NCBI GenBank assembly: GCA_965212145.1
Contig: CBDBUY010000010.1
Span: 197,071-261,070, forward strand
DNA length: 64,000 nt
Reading direction: 5' to 3'
Source of the DNA: JAAEPI01 sp965212145
GTDB lineage: Bacteria; Bacteroidota; Bacteroidia; Cytophagales; Cyclobacteriaceae
In this document: piece after piece, positions 29,444 through 38,221 of the stretch
Layout of the letters: each line of letters begins with the position of its first letter
Position numbering within the stretch: the stretch's first letter is position 1
Notes under the pieces: generated by a model
What the model was told of the DNA's origin: nothing
Seen by the model: only the letters and a program-made list of their open reading frames with translations
The model's database searches: none
Program-made: the position numbers and the translations under genes

Positions 29444-31110
29444 CGATCCGTGAATTTTCTTTTTCTCAGGTAAAACTTCACTGCCCCGAAAATCAAAATC
29501 AATACAATCGGCCCGGCCACATTGATCAATTGCCACTTCGCTTTTTCTTCCCGGATTTTGATTTTGTCCAGCGGGCGAATTTTGATTTCCTTGGCCCGGA
29601 TCATGACCAACCCGTCCTCATCCGTCAGGTAGTCCATCAAGCGGGTCACCAAAGCGCCATTGGCGTAATTGATCCCGGCGTAAGGATCCATCCCCAAATC
29701 CAGCGGCTGATCACTTTGCAAGTCAAATTCGTTTCGAATCACATCCCCATCGGCAATCAGGACAATTCTTGACGGGATTCCGTCCTCCATGAATTCCGCT
29801 TTATCAGTGCCTTTCGGCAAGAACCTGTTTTTGTACAATGACCGGAATTTACCTTCCAATAAATAGCCCACAACCTGTGGCCCATCTGTGAAAAACTCCG
29901 GCTGCAAATCACCTTGCAGGTCATTGAAGGACACCTTCACAGGCGGTGACAAAACCTTCGTTCGCTCAGATGTAAACATCAATGGAATTTTCCTGATCCC
30001 TTCAGCTTTTACCGTGTCAATGGTAGAGGCAAATCGAAGCAACGAAGCATCGAGTCCTTTCACCGCCGGGTGATCACCATAGCGAGTTACCACTGGGAAA
30101 AATGGCCAGGGAAGCTGCTGAATCTGTGGTTGATCCCCCATGTTACCGGTCACTACCGGGAAACTTCCGGCGTACAAGTCCAGCACATAATTTCGGTTCA
30201 CTCGCACCCCATACCGGAAAAGCAGATCGTCCAAATTGGTCTCATACGGAATGGCGATGGTGCCATCACCCGACGCACTGTCCATATTCACTCGAAGGGC
30301 ATCATAAAAGATCATCAGCTTGCCTCCACGCATCACGTACTGATCTAATAGGTACTTTTCTTTTTCGTTGAAAGCCTGAGTGGGCTTGGGCAAAATCAGC
30401 GCGTCGTAACCCGTTAAAAGTCCCTCACGTCGAGCAAGCGGCACTTTGAACACGTCGTAATTTTCAGATAGTCGCCCCGTCAATCCAGCCAACTGAGTCG
30501 AGTCGGGTTCTCCATGCCCTACCACCAGTCCGACTCTTTTTCGGTTTTGCGTCAGGGCGGAAATGGCGTTAATAAATTCATATTCCAGTCCCTCAATGGA
30601 TTCATTGATCACCTCGTCTTTACCGTTGGTTCGGTTTCCGCTGAGAAGATTTACAGGTCGCTCATTTGGTCCAATGGAAACAATTGCCCCGGGGAAAATT
30701 AGTTGCTGTGAGGATTGTCCGTCTTTTCGGTAATTCAGGTTTGTGGGCTGAATGCCTCGCTGCATCAGCGATTGAAAGAACCTGTTTCGAGCTTCCTGAT
30801 TGTTGGCCTGGGCCGGATTGACGAATTTGAACTGAATGTCTCCGTAAATGCCGAATTCGTCAAGCGTTTCCCTTATCGCCGTTTGAAAGCGTACGAACTC
30901 TGGCGGCAGTTCACCTTCCAGAAAAACCTCTACAAAAACCTCCTGATCCAGAGAGGCCAACGTTGACTTAGTGGCATCCGAAATCGAATATCTTTTTTCT
31001 TCCGTCAAATCCCATCGGAACCGATAAGCACTTGATAACTGCGTGATCAACCAAACGGCCAGCAATCCAGCAACCATCAAGAGAATTGAGTTTAATCTTT
31101 CGCTGCTCAT
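29440..31110 (-). CDS. gldG: gliding motility-associated ABC transporter substrate-binding protein GldG
   Basis: Membrane-anchored extracytoplasmic component of the gliding-associated ABC transporter. From the ATG at 31108-31110 it is 556 aa: an N-terminal membrane segment (ILLMVAGLLAVWLITQL), a long periplasmic ABC_transp_aux-type region (FRWDLTEEKRYSISDATKSTL, VGLVVGHGEPDSTQLAGL, LDQYVMRGGKLMIFYDALR) and a C-terminal membrane segment (VAGPIVLILIFGAVKFYLRKR). Both junctions are ATGA overlaps, with gldF upstream and the DUF4340 gene downstream. The frame stays open upstream of this ATG only because gldF lies there in another frame. Identification rests on domain order and on the gldA-gldF context. 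Confidence 0.92.
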   Translation of the reverse strand: MSSERLNSILLMVAGLLAVWLITQLSSAYRFRWDLTEEKRYSISDATKSTLASLDQEVFVEVFLEGELPPEFVRFQTAIRETLDEFGIYGDIQFKFVNPAQANNQEARNRFFQSLMQRGIQPTNLNYRKDGQSSQQLIFPGAIVSIGPNERPVNLLSGNRTNGKDEVINESIEGLEYEFINAISALTQNRKRVGLVVGHGEPDSTQLAGLTGRLSENYDVFKVPLARREGLLTGYDALILPKPTQAFNEKEKYLLDQYVMRGGKLMIFYDALRVNMDSASGDGTIAIPYETNLDDLLFRYGVRVNRNYVLDLYAGSFPVVTGNMGDQPQIQQLPWPFFPVVTRYGDHPAVKGLDASLLRFASTIDTVKAEGIRKIPLMFTSERTKVLSPPVKVSFNDLQGDLQPEFFTDGPQVVGYLLEGKFRSLYKNRFLPKGTDKAEFMEDGIPSRIVLIADGDVIRNEFDLQSDQPLDLGMDPYAGINYANGALVTRLMDYLTDEDGLVMIRAKEIKIRPLDKIKIREEKAKWQLINVAGPIVLILIFGAVKFYLRKRKFTDR

Positions 31111-31823
31111 TTTCGCTTCATGATTTGAATGGTGACCAAAATGAGCAGGAATATGACTCCCACGAAATACGACAAGTCCACCCCGTCGATCACCCCTCGG
31201 CTGAGCGAATTGTAATGAAACAAGATGCCGAATTCCTCCAATTTGCCCCCTGCAGCTCCAGCCAGTTCGGCCAATGATGAAAAGCCGGCATACATCAGGT
31301 AACAAAGGAAGGCGGCCAGGATGAATGCTACGATTTGATTCTTGGAAATCGCCGAGGCGAAAACACCAATCGCCACAAAAACACCTCCCAGCAGAAACAG
31401 CCCAACGTAAGATCCGATAATCCCAGGGGTATCGAGGTTGCCGACTGGATTGCCTAATGCATGCAGCGAAAAATAGTAAATCAGGGTCGGGAGCAATGAG
31501 ACAATTACCAACACGTAACTGGCTAAGAATTTTCCGAGGATGATTTCGTAATGCCTGAACGGCAAGGTGTAAAGCAGTTCAATGGTTCCAGACCGTTTTT
31601 CTTCCGTGAACGACTTCATCGTTATGGCCGGAATCAGGAACATAAAAACATACGGACCCAAGTTGAAGAGCGTCTCCAATGAGGCATAGCCATAATCCAG
31701 AACGCTGGTTGAGGGAAAAATCCAGGTCAACAGCCCTATCCCTGTCAGGAAAACTCCCATCACCACATAAGCGATAAGGGAATCCAGAAACTCGTTGATT
31801 TCTTTGAATAGTATGGTGATCAT
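31107..31823 (-). CDS. gldF: gliding motility-associated ABC transporter permease GldF
   Basis: Integral-membrane ABC-2-type permease of the GldAFG transporter. The 238-aa protein has about six hydrophobic segments (for example VVMGVFLTGIGLLTWIF, FLASYVLVIVSLLPTLIYYF, YFVGVIFLLILVTIQIM). It carries the permease motif region MKSFTEEKRSGTIELLYTLP between the second and third segments, typical of this family. The start (ATG at 31821-31823, MITILFKEINEF) overlaps the gldA stop as ATGA. Its own stop overlaps the gldG start the same way. Confidence 0.93.
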   Translation of the reverse strand: MITILFKEINEFLDSLIAYVVMGVFLTGIGLLTWIFPSTSVLDYGYASLETLFNLGPYVFMFLIPAITMKSFTEEKRSGTIELLYTLPFRHYEIILGKFLASYVLVIVSLLPTLIYYFSLHALGNPVGNLDTPGIIGSYVGLFLLGGVFVAIGVFASAISKNQIVAFILAAFLCYLMYAGFSSLAELAGAAGGKLEEFGILFHYNSLSRGVIDGVDLSYFVGVIFLLILVTIQIMKRK

Positions 31824-32731
31824 GATGCGTCTCCCCCCTTTCCTGTCAATGTTCTGAAAACCTCCTCCAATGATTGCTCGCTTGACTTGGTGATGCTCGC
31901 CAACGGCAGATCGTGCTGGGCAATGACCTTTAAAAGCTCGCCACGTAGGTTTGACTGATCACCGGATATCTTGAACTCCTTTTCATTGATGACCTCACAA
32001 TCGTACTTGGTAAATAGTGCTGCATCAGCAGCTACATCGAATTTCAATGTAAAACTCTCCTTCTCAGACTTTACTTGTTTGAGAACATCCACCGAATCAT
32101 CTGCCACGATTTTGCCGCGATTGATGATCACAACTTTATCACAAATGGCCTCCACCTCTTGCATGATATGCGTGGACAAAATCACAGTTTTGTCTTGCGA
32201 GATTTCCTTAATGATCCGCCGAATCTCCACAATTTGATTGGGATCCAACCCGGTAGTCGGTTCATCTAAAATCAATACACTCGGGTCATGGATCATGGCC
32301 TGAGCCAAGCCAACTCGTTGGCGATATCCCTTGGACAGCTGTCCCACCTTTTTGTTCTTTTCAGGACTCAAGCCAATCAGCTCGATCATCTCCTCTACCC
32401 GATTTTTTAGATTTCTTACCCCGTAGGCCCGGCCAATGAATCTTAGAAATTCCCGAATGTACATGTCGAGATATAGCGGATTGTGTTCCGGCAGGTACCC
32501 TGTGATCTTTTTCACCGCCAGAGGTTCACTCTGTACGCTGATTCCATCTAGTAAAACCTCACCGGAATTGGCAGCCGAGTAGCCGGTAGCAATTTTCATT
32601 GTAGTCGACTTGCCGGCTCCATTCGGGCCTAAGAATCCGGTAATTTGACCTTTGGGTGCTGTGAATGACACATCATCCACAGCACGCTGCTCACCGAAAA
32701 TTTTTGTTAAACCTGAAACTTCTAATGACAT
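31820..32731 (-). CDS. gldA: gliding motility-associated ABC transporter ATP-binding protein GldA
   Basis: ATPase subunit of the gliding-associated ABC transporter; 303 aa. Walker A GFLGPNGAGKSTTMK, Q-loop region TGYLPEHNPLY, signature QLSKGYRQRVGLAQA and Walker B SVLILDEPTTGLD are intact. The H-loop His is in VILSTHIMQEVEAI. A C-terminal extension (about residues 215-303) is typical of this subfamily. First gene of the gldA-gldF-gldG-DUF4340 operon. It is divergent from the FMN reductase gene with a 95-bp gap. In other Bacteroidetes the three genes can lie apart; here they are together. Confidence 0.93.
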   Translation of the reverse strand: MSLEVSGLTKIFGEQRAVDDVSFTAPKGQITGFLGPNGAGKSTTMKIATGYSAANSGEVLLDGISVQSEPLAVKKITGYLPEHNPLYLDMYIREFLRFIGRAYGVRNLKNRVEEMIELIGLSPEKNKKVGQLSKGYRQRVGLAQAMIHDPSVLILDEPTTGLDPNQIVEIRRIIKEISQDKTVILSTHIMQEVEAICDKVVIINRGKIVADDSVDVLKQVKSEKESFTLKFDVAADAALFTKYDCEVINEKEFKISGDQSNLRGELLKVIAQHDLPLASITKSSEQSLEEVFRTLTGKGGDAS

Positions 32732-32741
32732 GTAAAGCGAA

Positions 32742-32771
32742 TTGGCTTGTCGGTAGCAACGATTAGCTTTG
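32742..32771 (+). promoter_or_regulatory. Bacteroidetes sigma-ABfr-type promoter upstream of the FMN reductase gene
   Basis: TTG at 32742-32744 (-33 element), a 19-bp spacer, then TAGCTTTG at 32764-32771, a perfect TAnnTTTG -7 box. The predicted transcript start is a few bases downstream, giving a 5' leader of about 50 nt before the ATG at 32827. Confidence 0.5.
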
Positions 32772-32826
32772 CGCCGAATTTCATTGCGAACGCAATAATC
32801 AACGATTTTGTTTTCAAACCCAAAGA

Positions 32827-33351
32827 ATGATCACACTCGTCTCTGGCACCAACCGACCAAATGCAGTTACTCGACAAGTCGTCGACATCTACCAAAAGAT
32901 GCTGGCTGAAAGAAATGTGGAATCTCAGGTGGTGGATTTGACTGAGTTGCCCAATGATTTCATCACCACGGCACTCTACCAAAATGCTGGAACAAATGAG
33001 GATTTCAATCCCATTCGTCAAATGATGCTGGAAGCTGATAAATACGTTTTTTTTACTCCTGAGTACAATGGATCCTTCCCTGGCATTCTGAAAACCTTCA
33101 TTGACGGGCTCAAGTATCCACAGACTTTCAAGGGGAAAAAATGTGCGCTGGTGGGTATTTCGTCCGGTGTGCAGGGAGCCGTGCTGGCCATGAGCCACCT
33201 GACAGATATTTTTAATTATTCCAAAATGCACGTCTTGGCGGAAAAGCCGAAGTTGTTACACATTGAAAATCATTTGGAGAATGGTGAAATCACCAACCCT
33301 CTATTCAAATCTCTTTTGGAGGAACAAATCGAATCATTCCTGAAATTCTGA
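32827..33351 (+). CDS. NAD(P)H-dependent FMN reductase (flavodoxin-like fold)
   Basis: Small flavoprotein of the NADPH-dependent FMN reductase family (174 aa), expected to reduce FMN or quinone-like substrates with NAD(P)H. Visible signatures are ITLVSGTNRPNAVTRQV (phosphate-binding loop) and the FFTPEYNGSFPGILKTFIDG motif typical of this family, then KKCALVGISSGVQGA. The start is the ATG at 32827. Its stop and the next start share one base (TGATG), so translation is probably coupled to the acyltransferase gene. The physiological substrate is unknown. Confidence 0.9.
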   Translation: MITLVSGTNRPNAVTRQVVDIYQKMLAERNVESQVVDLTELPNDFITTALYQNAGTNEDFNPIRQMMLEADKYVFFTPEYNGSFPGILKTFIDGLKYPQTFKGKKCALVGISSGVQGAVLAMSHLTDIFNYSKMHVLAEKPKLLHIENHLENGEITNPLFKSLLEEQIESFLKF

Positions 33352-34256
33352 TGAGACGGATCGCGTACTATCTGCTTATCAAACCCCTCTCGATGTTGCC
33401 ATTGCCGGTGCTGTACTTTATCACCTGGCCGCTATATTTTTTGATGGCGCACTTGATTGACTATCGTGGAAAGGTCATTGTAAAAAACCTGCGAAATTCT
33501 TTCCCGGATAAATCCGAGCAGGAAATAAAGACGATCAAACGAAAATTTCATCGTCATCTTTTTGACTATTTCATCGAATCCCTGACGCTACTCAGTATGT
33601 CAGAAAAGGAGGGGTTGAAAAGGCTGAAAGTCACCAACCCAGAATTACTTGATAAATTCTATGCTGAAGGTCGGCATGTGGCCATGCTCATGGGGCATTA
33701 CAATAACTGGGAAATGATCGGGTTTCTAAACATCATTTTGAAGCATCGATTTGTGGCCATTTTCGCCAATCTCAAGAACAAATTCGCGAACGAGGTGATA
33801 AAGAAATCTCGTATCAAGGGGGACGCCATCATGGTACCACGTAAGGAGGTGAATAGCTTCATGCGAACGTACAAGGAGCGACCTTTCATCATGTTTTTTG
33901 GGTCAGATCAGTCACCCAACATGAAAAGTCGTCTGCACTGGAGCGTCTTCCTGAACCAGCCGTCGGCGTTCGCCACCGGTGCTGAACGCTACGCCAAACT
34001 CATGAACATGGGAGTCGTGTTCGCGCATTTAGCGAAGGTCAAAAGAGGTCATTACGAGCTCACCTTTGAAATGATCAGCGAAGAACCCAAGGAAACCAAG
34101 GGAGGAGAAATCATGGAAGCGTATGTCCGGATCCTGGAAAGACAAATCCAGAAAGCTCCACAGTTCTGGTTGTGGTCTCACAAACGCTGGAAACGAAAAG
34201 CCGAGGATTTTTTGTCTCAGGAAGAGTTGGCTGAGCTTCGAGCAGAGCACAGGTAG
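33351..34256 (+). CDS. LpxL/HtrB-family lipid A (lysophospholipid) acyltransferase
   Basis: Membrane-associated acyltransferase expected to add a secondary acyl chain to lipid A or a related acceptor. The 301-aa protein has the N-terminal hydrophobic segment (YLLIKPLSMLPLPVLYFITWPLYFL). The catalytic HxxxxE motif is in VAMLMGHYNNWEMIG, and further family blocks include FIMFFGSDQSPNM and a C-terminal FWLWSHKRWKRK (the usual W-x-H-RRWK-like end). The start overlaps the FMN reductase stop by one base. It ends 8 bp from the convergent SRPBCC gene. Which lipid A position it acylates cannot be told. Confidence 0.92.
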   Translation: MRRIAYYLLIKPLSMLPLPVLYFITWPLYFLMAHLIDYRGKVIVKNLRNSFPDKSEQEIKTIKRKFHRHLFDYFIESLTLLSMSEKEGLKRLKVTNPELLDKFYAEGRHVAMLMGHYNNWEMIGFLNIILKHRFVAIFANLKNKFANEVIKKSRIKGDAIMVPRKEVNSFMRTYKERPFIMFFGSDQSPNMKSRLHWSVFLNQPSAFATGAERYAKLMNMGVVFAHLAKVKRGHYELTFEMISEEPKETKGGEIMEAYVRILERQIQKAPQFWLWSHKRWKRKAEDFLSQEELAELRAEHR

Positions 34257-34264
34257 TTTTTCCA

Positions 34265-35188
34265 TTACTTCAACGGAAAATTGACATCTGTGATCAAGTC
34301 AGCCTCAGCAGTTTCCCTAGGATTATTTCGATAAATCTCGAATGGATCAATTTTCTTGTTCTGCTTGATCTCCTTTGCTTGTTGCATGGAGTACAATGTC
34401 GACCAGGCATTGCCTAGATGCTGATATCGACCAATGTGCCTGACTGTTTCGATTTCAGTTGCTGGAATATTCCCAGAAGTGAAACCATCAGGGAGATCAC
34501 TTTGAACTTGCTTCACGGGGATTGCCGCAGTATACACCACCCTATTGTTCACCATATCCCATTTATGATAAACTGTCAACGGCATACCTTGAATGTTATC
34601 TGGATTATTTTCGGCGAACTCATGGATCTTGCCATAATCCCCTTCCATTTGCTTCGCTACATCATCCAAGGATACATCAGTCCTTATTCCAACATAGTCA
34701 CATCCGTCAAAATTCGATCGTCCTTTGAATTCCAGTTTAGACGGCACAGAACCAGTTTCAACATACGCCTTGAGCATATCCAACCCGCGCTCATAGTCAG
34801 CCCCAATAAAAGCCAACATCATTTTCTTCATGAAGAATAAGAAAAACGGCAAACTGCTATCCATCAGCCACGTCACTTTAGTGCCATCTCCGTTTTCTGA
34901 CAATTCAAAACGCACATCCGCATGTGATTTCCAGGGCTTCAGAAAATTGAGATCAATGTCCACCGACTTGTTTTCCTCCTCATTGAGGATTTTCATATTC
35001 CCCTCTCCCGTTCTTTTACCCGTCCATTCATAGGATTTCGAATCATCTGAGACCGTCACTTTTGCCTCGGGTTCTGTGATGAGCCAAGGTGACCAGGGTT
35101 GCCACTTCTTAAAATCAGTTATGGTTTGAAAAACTTTATCAGCTGGAGCGTCCACGACAATGGACTTTGAGATGTGCATTTTTGGCAT
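34265..35188 (-). CDS. SRPBCC-domain protein fused to a GyrI/AraC-effector-like domain
   Basis: Two-part soluble protein of 307 aa. Residues about 1-145 form an SRPBCC/polyketide-cyclase-like START fold (ISKSIVVDAPADKVFQTITD, FKKWQPWSPW, NGDGTKVTWLMDSSLPFF), which usually binds hydrophobic small molecules. Residues about 150-300 resemble a GyrI-like small-molecule-binding domain of AraC-type regulators (SNFDGCDYVGIRTDVSLDDVA, IPATEIETVRHIGRYQHLGNA). No DNA-binding domain or signal peptide is present, so it is probably a cytoplasmic ligand-binding or scavenging protein. The exact function is unknown. It converges on the acyltransferase gene. Confidence 0.85.
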   Translation of the reverse strand: MPKMHISKSIVVDAPADKVFQTITDFKKWQPWSPWLITEPEAKVTVSDDSKSYEWTGKRTGEGNMKILNEEENKSVDIDLNFLKPWKSHADVRFELSENGDGTKVTWLMDSSLPFFLFFMKKMMLAFIGADYERGLDMLKAYVETGSVPSKLEFKGRSNFDGCDYVGIRTDVSLDDVAKQMEGDYGKIHEFAENNPDNIQGMPLTVYHKWDMVNNRVVYTAAIPVKQVQSDLPDGFTSGNIPATEIETVRHIGRYQHLGNAWSTLYSMQQAKEIKQNKKIDPFEIYRNNPRETAEADLITDVNFPLK

Positions 35189-35262
35189 AATCGTGTGATT
35201 TTGAAATGAGAAGGGAATTTAAATATTTTCAACTAACAACCCTCTCGGAACTAGTTGATCAA

Positions 35263-37179
35263 TTAAGCTTCAGTTTGGGTTAACCAAAGCGTGGCGTATG
35301 GTTCCAACACAAGCTGTCCATTTTCAGCAATCATGGATTCTTCCGATAATTTATCCATGAATGCCTCTCTGGGATCAAACCCAAAAGGCGTTAATAAGTG
35401 TGTATTCAATATTTCCAAACTATCGTTAAGATTAGAAATTATTAAGGTGTGCGAGGCACCCAATGACCGAATGTAACCTAGTAGATGCTCCGACTGGAGG
35501 TCTGCGATAATTCGATTATTAAGAGCGGCCATTTCCGGACTTGATTTGCGTAGTGATATCATTCTCTTCAAACCCTGAAATACTCTGGCCTCCGGCTTCT
35601 CACTCTTTTTGATTTTTTCCAATTTGGCCCAGTCCATTTTCGGACGATGTAGCCACCGACTATCGTCGGCTTTTGCAGGATCATCACAGTACGAATAATC
35701 ATTTAAAGTCGCCAATTCATCGCCGGCATACAACATCGGAATTCCACCATACGTCAAAATAAAACTGTGAAGCATCAAAATGCGCCGAATGGCAAATTCA
35801 ATGTTCCTTTCGTCCTTTTCTTCCAAGGCCTTTTCCAAACCAGCCAGAGAGGCCAAACTTCCTGCAATCCTGGCATCACCGGTTTTTTCATTTTCCATGA
35901 AAGGCATGCCTTTCGCGAAAGACCATGGATGCCGTCCTATTAGAAAATCAGTCAGGAACCTTCGGTGTGAGGCCGGATCATAACCGGACCACCTGGCATG
36001 CTGATCATCATAACCTAACCCAATGTCGTCGTGGCATCTCGCGTAATTCAGCCATGTAGCACCAAAAGGTTTCTGTGGAATGTTATTCAGAGTGGTAAGA
36101 AGGAGTCGATTGTTTTTGGTGGCGATGGCGTCCCATAAAGTGACCATGAAAGTAGCATTGTAAGCCATTTCACACTCATCACCATCACCGAAATACTTGA
36201 TTATCTCATGAGGTGCAACAATCGCTTCCGCTAGAAAAAGCGTACCGGGCGCGACGATATTCATGCATGATTTCATGGTTTTTATGATCAAATGAGCCTC
36301 ATCCAAGTTCTGACTATCCGTTCCCATTTTTTTCCATAAAAAGGCCAAGGCGTCTAAACGCAAAATATCAATTCCTTGATTTGCGAGGAAGATCATAACG
36401 TCTACCATTTCAATGAAAACGTCTGGATTTGTGTAATTCAAATCCCATTGGTAGTCATTGAAAACGGTCATGACCCATTTATTAACTTCCTCGATGTAAG
36501 TGAAATTACCCGGGGACGATTCCGGAAATACTTCCGGCAGACTGTGCTCAAACAAGTTGACAATGGTGCGATCCTCTTGGAAATAAAAGTAGTCCTGATA
36601 TTTCTGATCCCCGGATTTGGCCTTTTTAGCCCATTCATGCTCATTGGAGGTATGATTCAGGACGAAATCGAGCATCAGTAACTTGTCAGACTGATGAAGC
36701 TTTCTGGTAAGTTTATTCAAATCCTTCATCGAGCCAACGCGATCATCGACCTTCCGATAATCCGAGACAGCATACCCGCCATCGTTATTTTCTTTCGGGG
36801 CTTTCAGCAGCGGCATCAGATGCAAAAGATTAACCCCTATATCATCCAGATAGGGAATTTTCTTTTCCAGTCCTTTTAGGTCCCCCGCGAACCGATCTGT
36901 ATACAGCATCATCCCCACCCATTTCTCACTCAAATACCAATGCGGATCTTTTTCACGCTGTTGATCCAAAGTAAGCAATTCTGAAGAACGGTTTTCAAAC
37001 CCATTTTCCAGAACCTCAATCAATCTGTCCAATTGAATTCTGGCCTGACCATTTCGCTCGTAAAGCGCATAGAACTGTTTGATCAACTTGTCTAAATGAG
37101 CATCCAAGCGTCTTTTAAAATCAGAATCAATCTTCTTCTTGTGCCGTGATTGTTTTATCTTTTGTGCAGGCTGAATCAT
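35263..37179 (-). CDS. amylosucrase-type GH13 enzyme
   Basis: Glycoside hydrolase family 13 enzyme closely resembling amylosucrase (GH13_4), which builds alpha-1,4-glucan from sucrose and releases fructose. From the preferred ATG at 37177-37179 it is 638 aa; a TTG 48 bases upstream is less likely. Family blocks in order are DIGVNLLHLMPLL, NDGGYAVSDYRKVD, MLDFVLNHTSNEHEWAKKA, QWDLNYTNP, GIDILRLDALAFLWK (nucleophile Asp), LFLAEAIVAP (acid/base Glu), ARCHDDIG (third carboxylate) and DDSRWLHRP. The Asp/Arg pair that in Neisseria amylosucrase confers sucrose specificity appears retained (my alignment by eye). No signal peptide, so cytoplasmic. No sucrose transporter or other sucrose gene lies nearby. 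Confidence 0.88.
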   Translation of the reverse strand: MIQPAQKIKQSRHKKKIDSDFKRRLDAHLDKLIKQFYALYERNGQARIQLDRLIEVLENGFENRSSELLTLDQQREKDPHWYLSEKWVGMMLYTDRFAGDLKGLEKKIPYLDDIGVNLLHLMPLLKAPKENNDGGYAVSDYRKVDDRVGSMKDLNKLTRKLHQSDKLLMLDFVLNHTSNEHEWAKKAKSGDQKYQDYFYFQEDRTIVNLFEHSLPEVFPESSPGNFTYIEEVNKWVMTVFNDYQWDLNYTNPDVFIEMVDVMIFLANQGIDILRLDALAFLWKKMGTDSQNLDEAHLIIKTMKSCMNIVAPGTLFLAEAIVAPHEIIKYFGDGDECEMAYNATFMVTLWDAIATKNNRLLLTTLNNIPQKPFGATWLNYARCHDDIGLGYDDQHARWSGYDPASHRRFLTDFLIGRHPWSFAKGMPFMENEKTGDARIAGSLASLAGLEKALEEKDERNIEFAIRRILMLHSFILTYGGIPMLYAGDELATLNDYSYCDDPAKADDSRWLHRPKMDWAKLEKIKKSEKPEARVFQGLKRMISLRKSSPEMAALNNRIIADLQSEHLLGYIRSLGASHTLIISNLNDSLEILNTHLLTPFGFDPREAFMDKLSEESMIAENGQLVLEPYATLWLTQTEA

Positions 37180-37290
37180 GTGGTTTTTTAGTTCCAATCT
37201 GAGCAGACAATCCCCAATGATAAACAATCAAGGCACTTTTTGAAGGAATCAACTTAGTAATTTGGAAATCAAACGTTTGCGGTAAATTCA

Positions 37291-38190
37291 TTGAGCCAAT
37301 CTTTGCCGATTTTAACCGAAATTTTCAGCTTGAACTCCAAAAAACATTTTGCTGAGCTTATTCTAGGGATCCTTGTCATGTCTACTTCAGGGGTTTTGGC
37401 TAAGATCATCGACCTGCCATCACCAGTCACGATATGGATGCGATGCGTCCTGGCTGTAATTCCATTTTGGATTATTTTAAGACTACTGGGTTCAAGGCTT
37501 TCTGTGGCCCGTACCCAAAGAGCTCCGGTCTTACTTTCCGGTGTACTAATGGGCGCACACTGGGTGACTTATTTCTACGCTCTTGCGTATGCTTCAGTGG
37601 CTGTTGCCATGCTTTCGCTCTTTGTATATCCCCTCTTTATTTTGATTTTGGAGCCCATTTTCCTGAAAACGAAATTGATGGTCAGGCATATTCCTCTGGC
37701 GCTAATTGCATTTACAGGAGTTTATTTTCTCGTACCCGAATTTTCCCTTTCAAACGATCAAACGGTGGGGCTACTCTTTGGTATTCTTTCAGCGCTCATT
37801 TATTCCTTCAGGAATATCATTGTAAAAATTCACATAGGGAATATTCCTGGAGAGTCTCTGATGTTTTACCAGGTCCTGATCATGGCCCTGATTTTAGCTC
37901 CCGTACTCTTGATTTTTCCGACTGATTTCATCAAGGATATATCAGACAATTTTACAGGACTCATGACACTCGCGTTGTTAACCACTGTAATAGGGCACTC
38001 GTTGTTTGTGAGAAGTTTTGGATATTTCTCGGCCACCACCGTGAGCTTAGTTAGCAATGTAACTCCGCTTTTCGGGATTCTATTGGCATGGATTTTCCTT
38101 GGAGAAATTCCTACCGGCAATGTGATTCTTGGCGGGTCGCTAATACTCGGAACTATACTTGGCGAAGGGTACTACTTCACTCGAAAGTGA
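37291..38190 (+). CDS. EamA/DMT-family transporter
   Basis: Drug/metabolite-type inner-membrane transporter of about ten hydrophobic segments (299 aa). It contains two EamA repeats, for example LGILVMSTSGVLAKIID with WMRCVLAVIPFWIILRLLG in the first half and GLLFGILSALIYSFRNIIV and VSLVSNVTPLFGILLAWIFLGE in the second. The only start before the first membrane helix is the TTG at 37291; the first ATG (37378) would cut into that helix. The exported substrate cannot be inferred. It diverges from the amylosucrase gene and is followed after 31 bp by the DUF1295 gene, perhaps in one transcript. Confidence 0.88.
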   Translation: MSQSLPILTEIFSLNSKKHFAELILGILVMSTSGVLAKIIDLPSPVTIWMRCVLAVIPFWIILRLLGSRLSVARTQRAPVLLSGVLMGAHWVTYFYALAYASVAVAMLSLFVYPLFILILEPIFLKTKLMVRHIPLALIAFTGVYFLVPEFSLSNDQTVGLLFGILSALIYSFRNIIVKIHIGNIPGESLMFYQVLIMALILAPVLLIFPTDFIKDISDNFTGLMTLALLTTVIGHSLFVRSFGYFSATTVSLVSNVTPLFGILLAWIFLGEIPTGNVILGGSLILGTILGEGYYFTRK

Positions 38191-38221
38191 TGGAACTTAG
38201 TGAAAACCGATAGGGTTCTAG

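Noticed and set aside
29440..31305. Extended N-terminus of gldG beginning at 31305.
   Set aside because: The extra residues look like antisense translation of gldF; the ATG at 31110 gives the ATGA junction and a proper membrane anchor.
32722..33231. Open frame of 169 aa on the minus strand over the FMN reductase gene.
   Set aside because: Low-similarity antisense shadow of a well-supported gene; biased composition and no start context.
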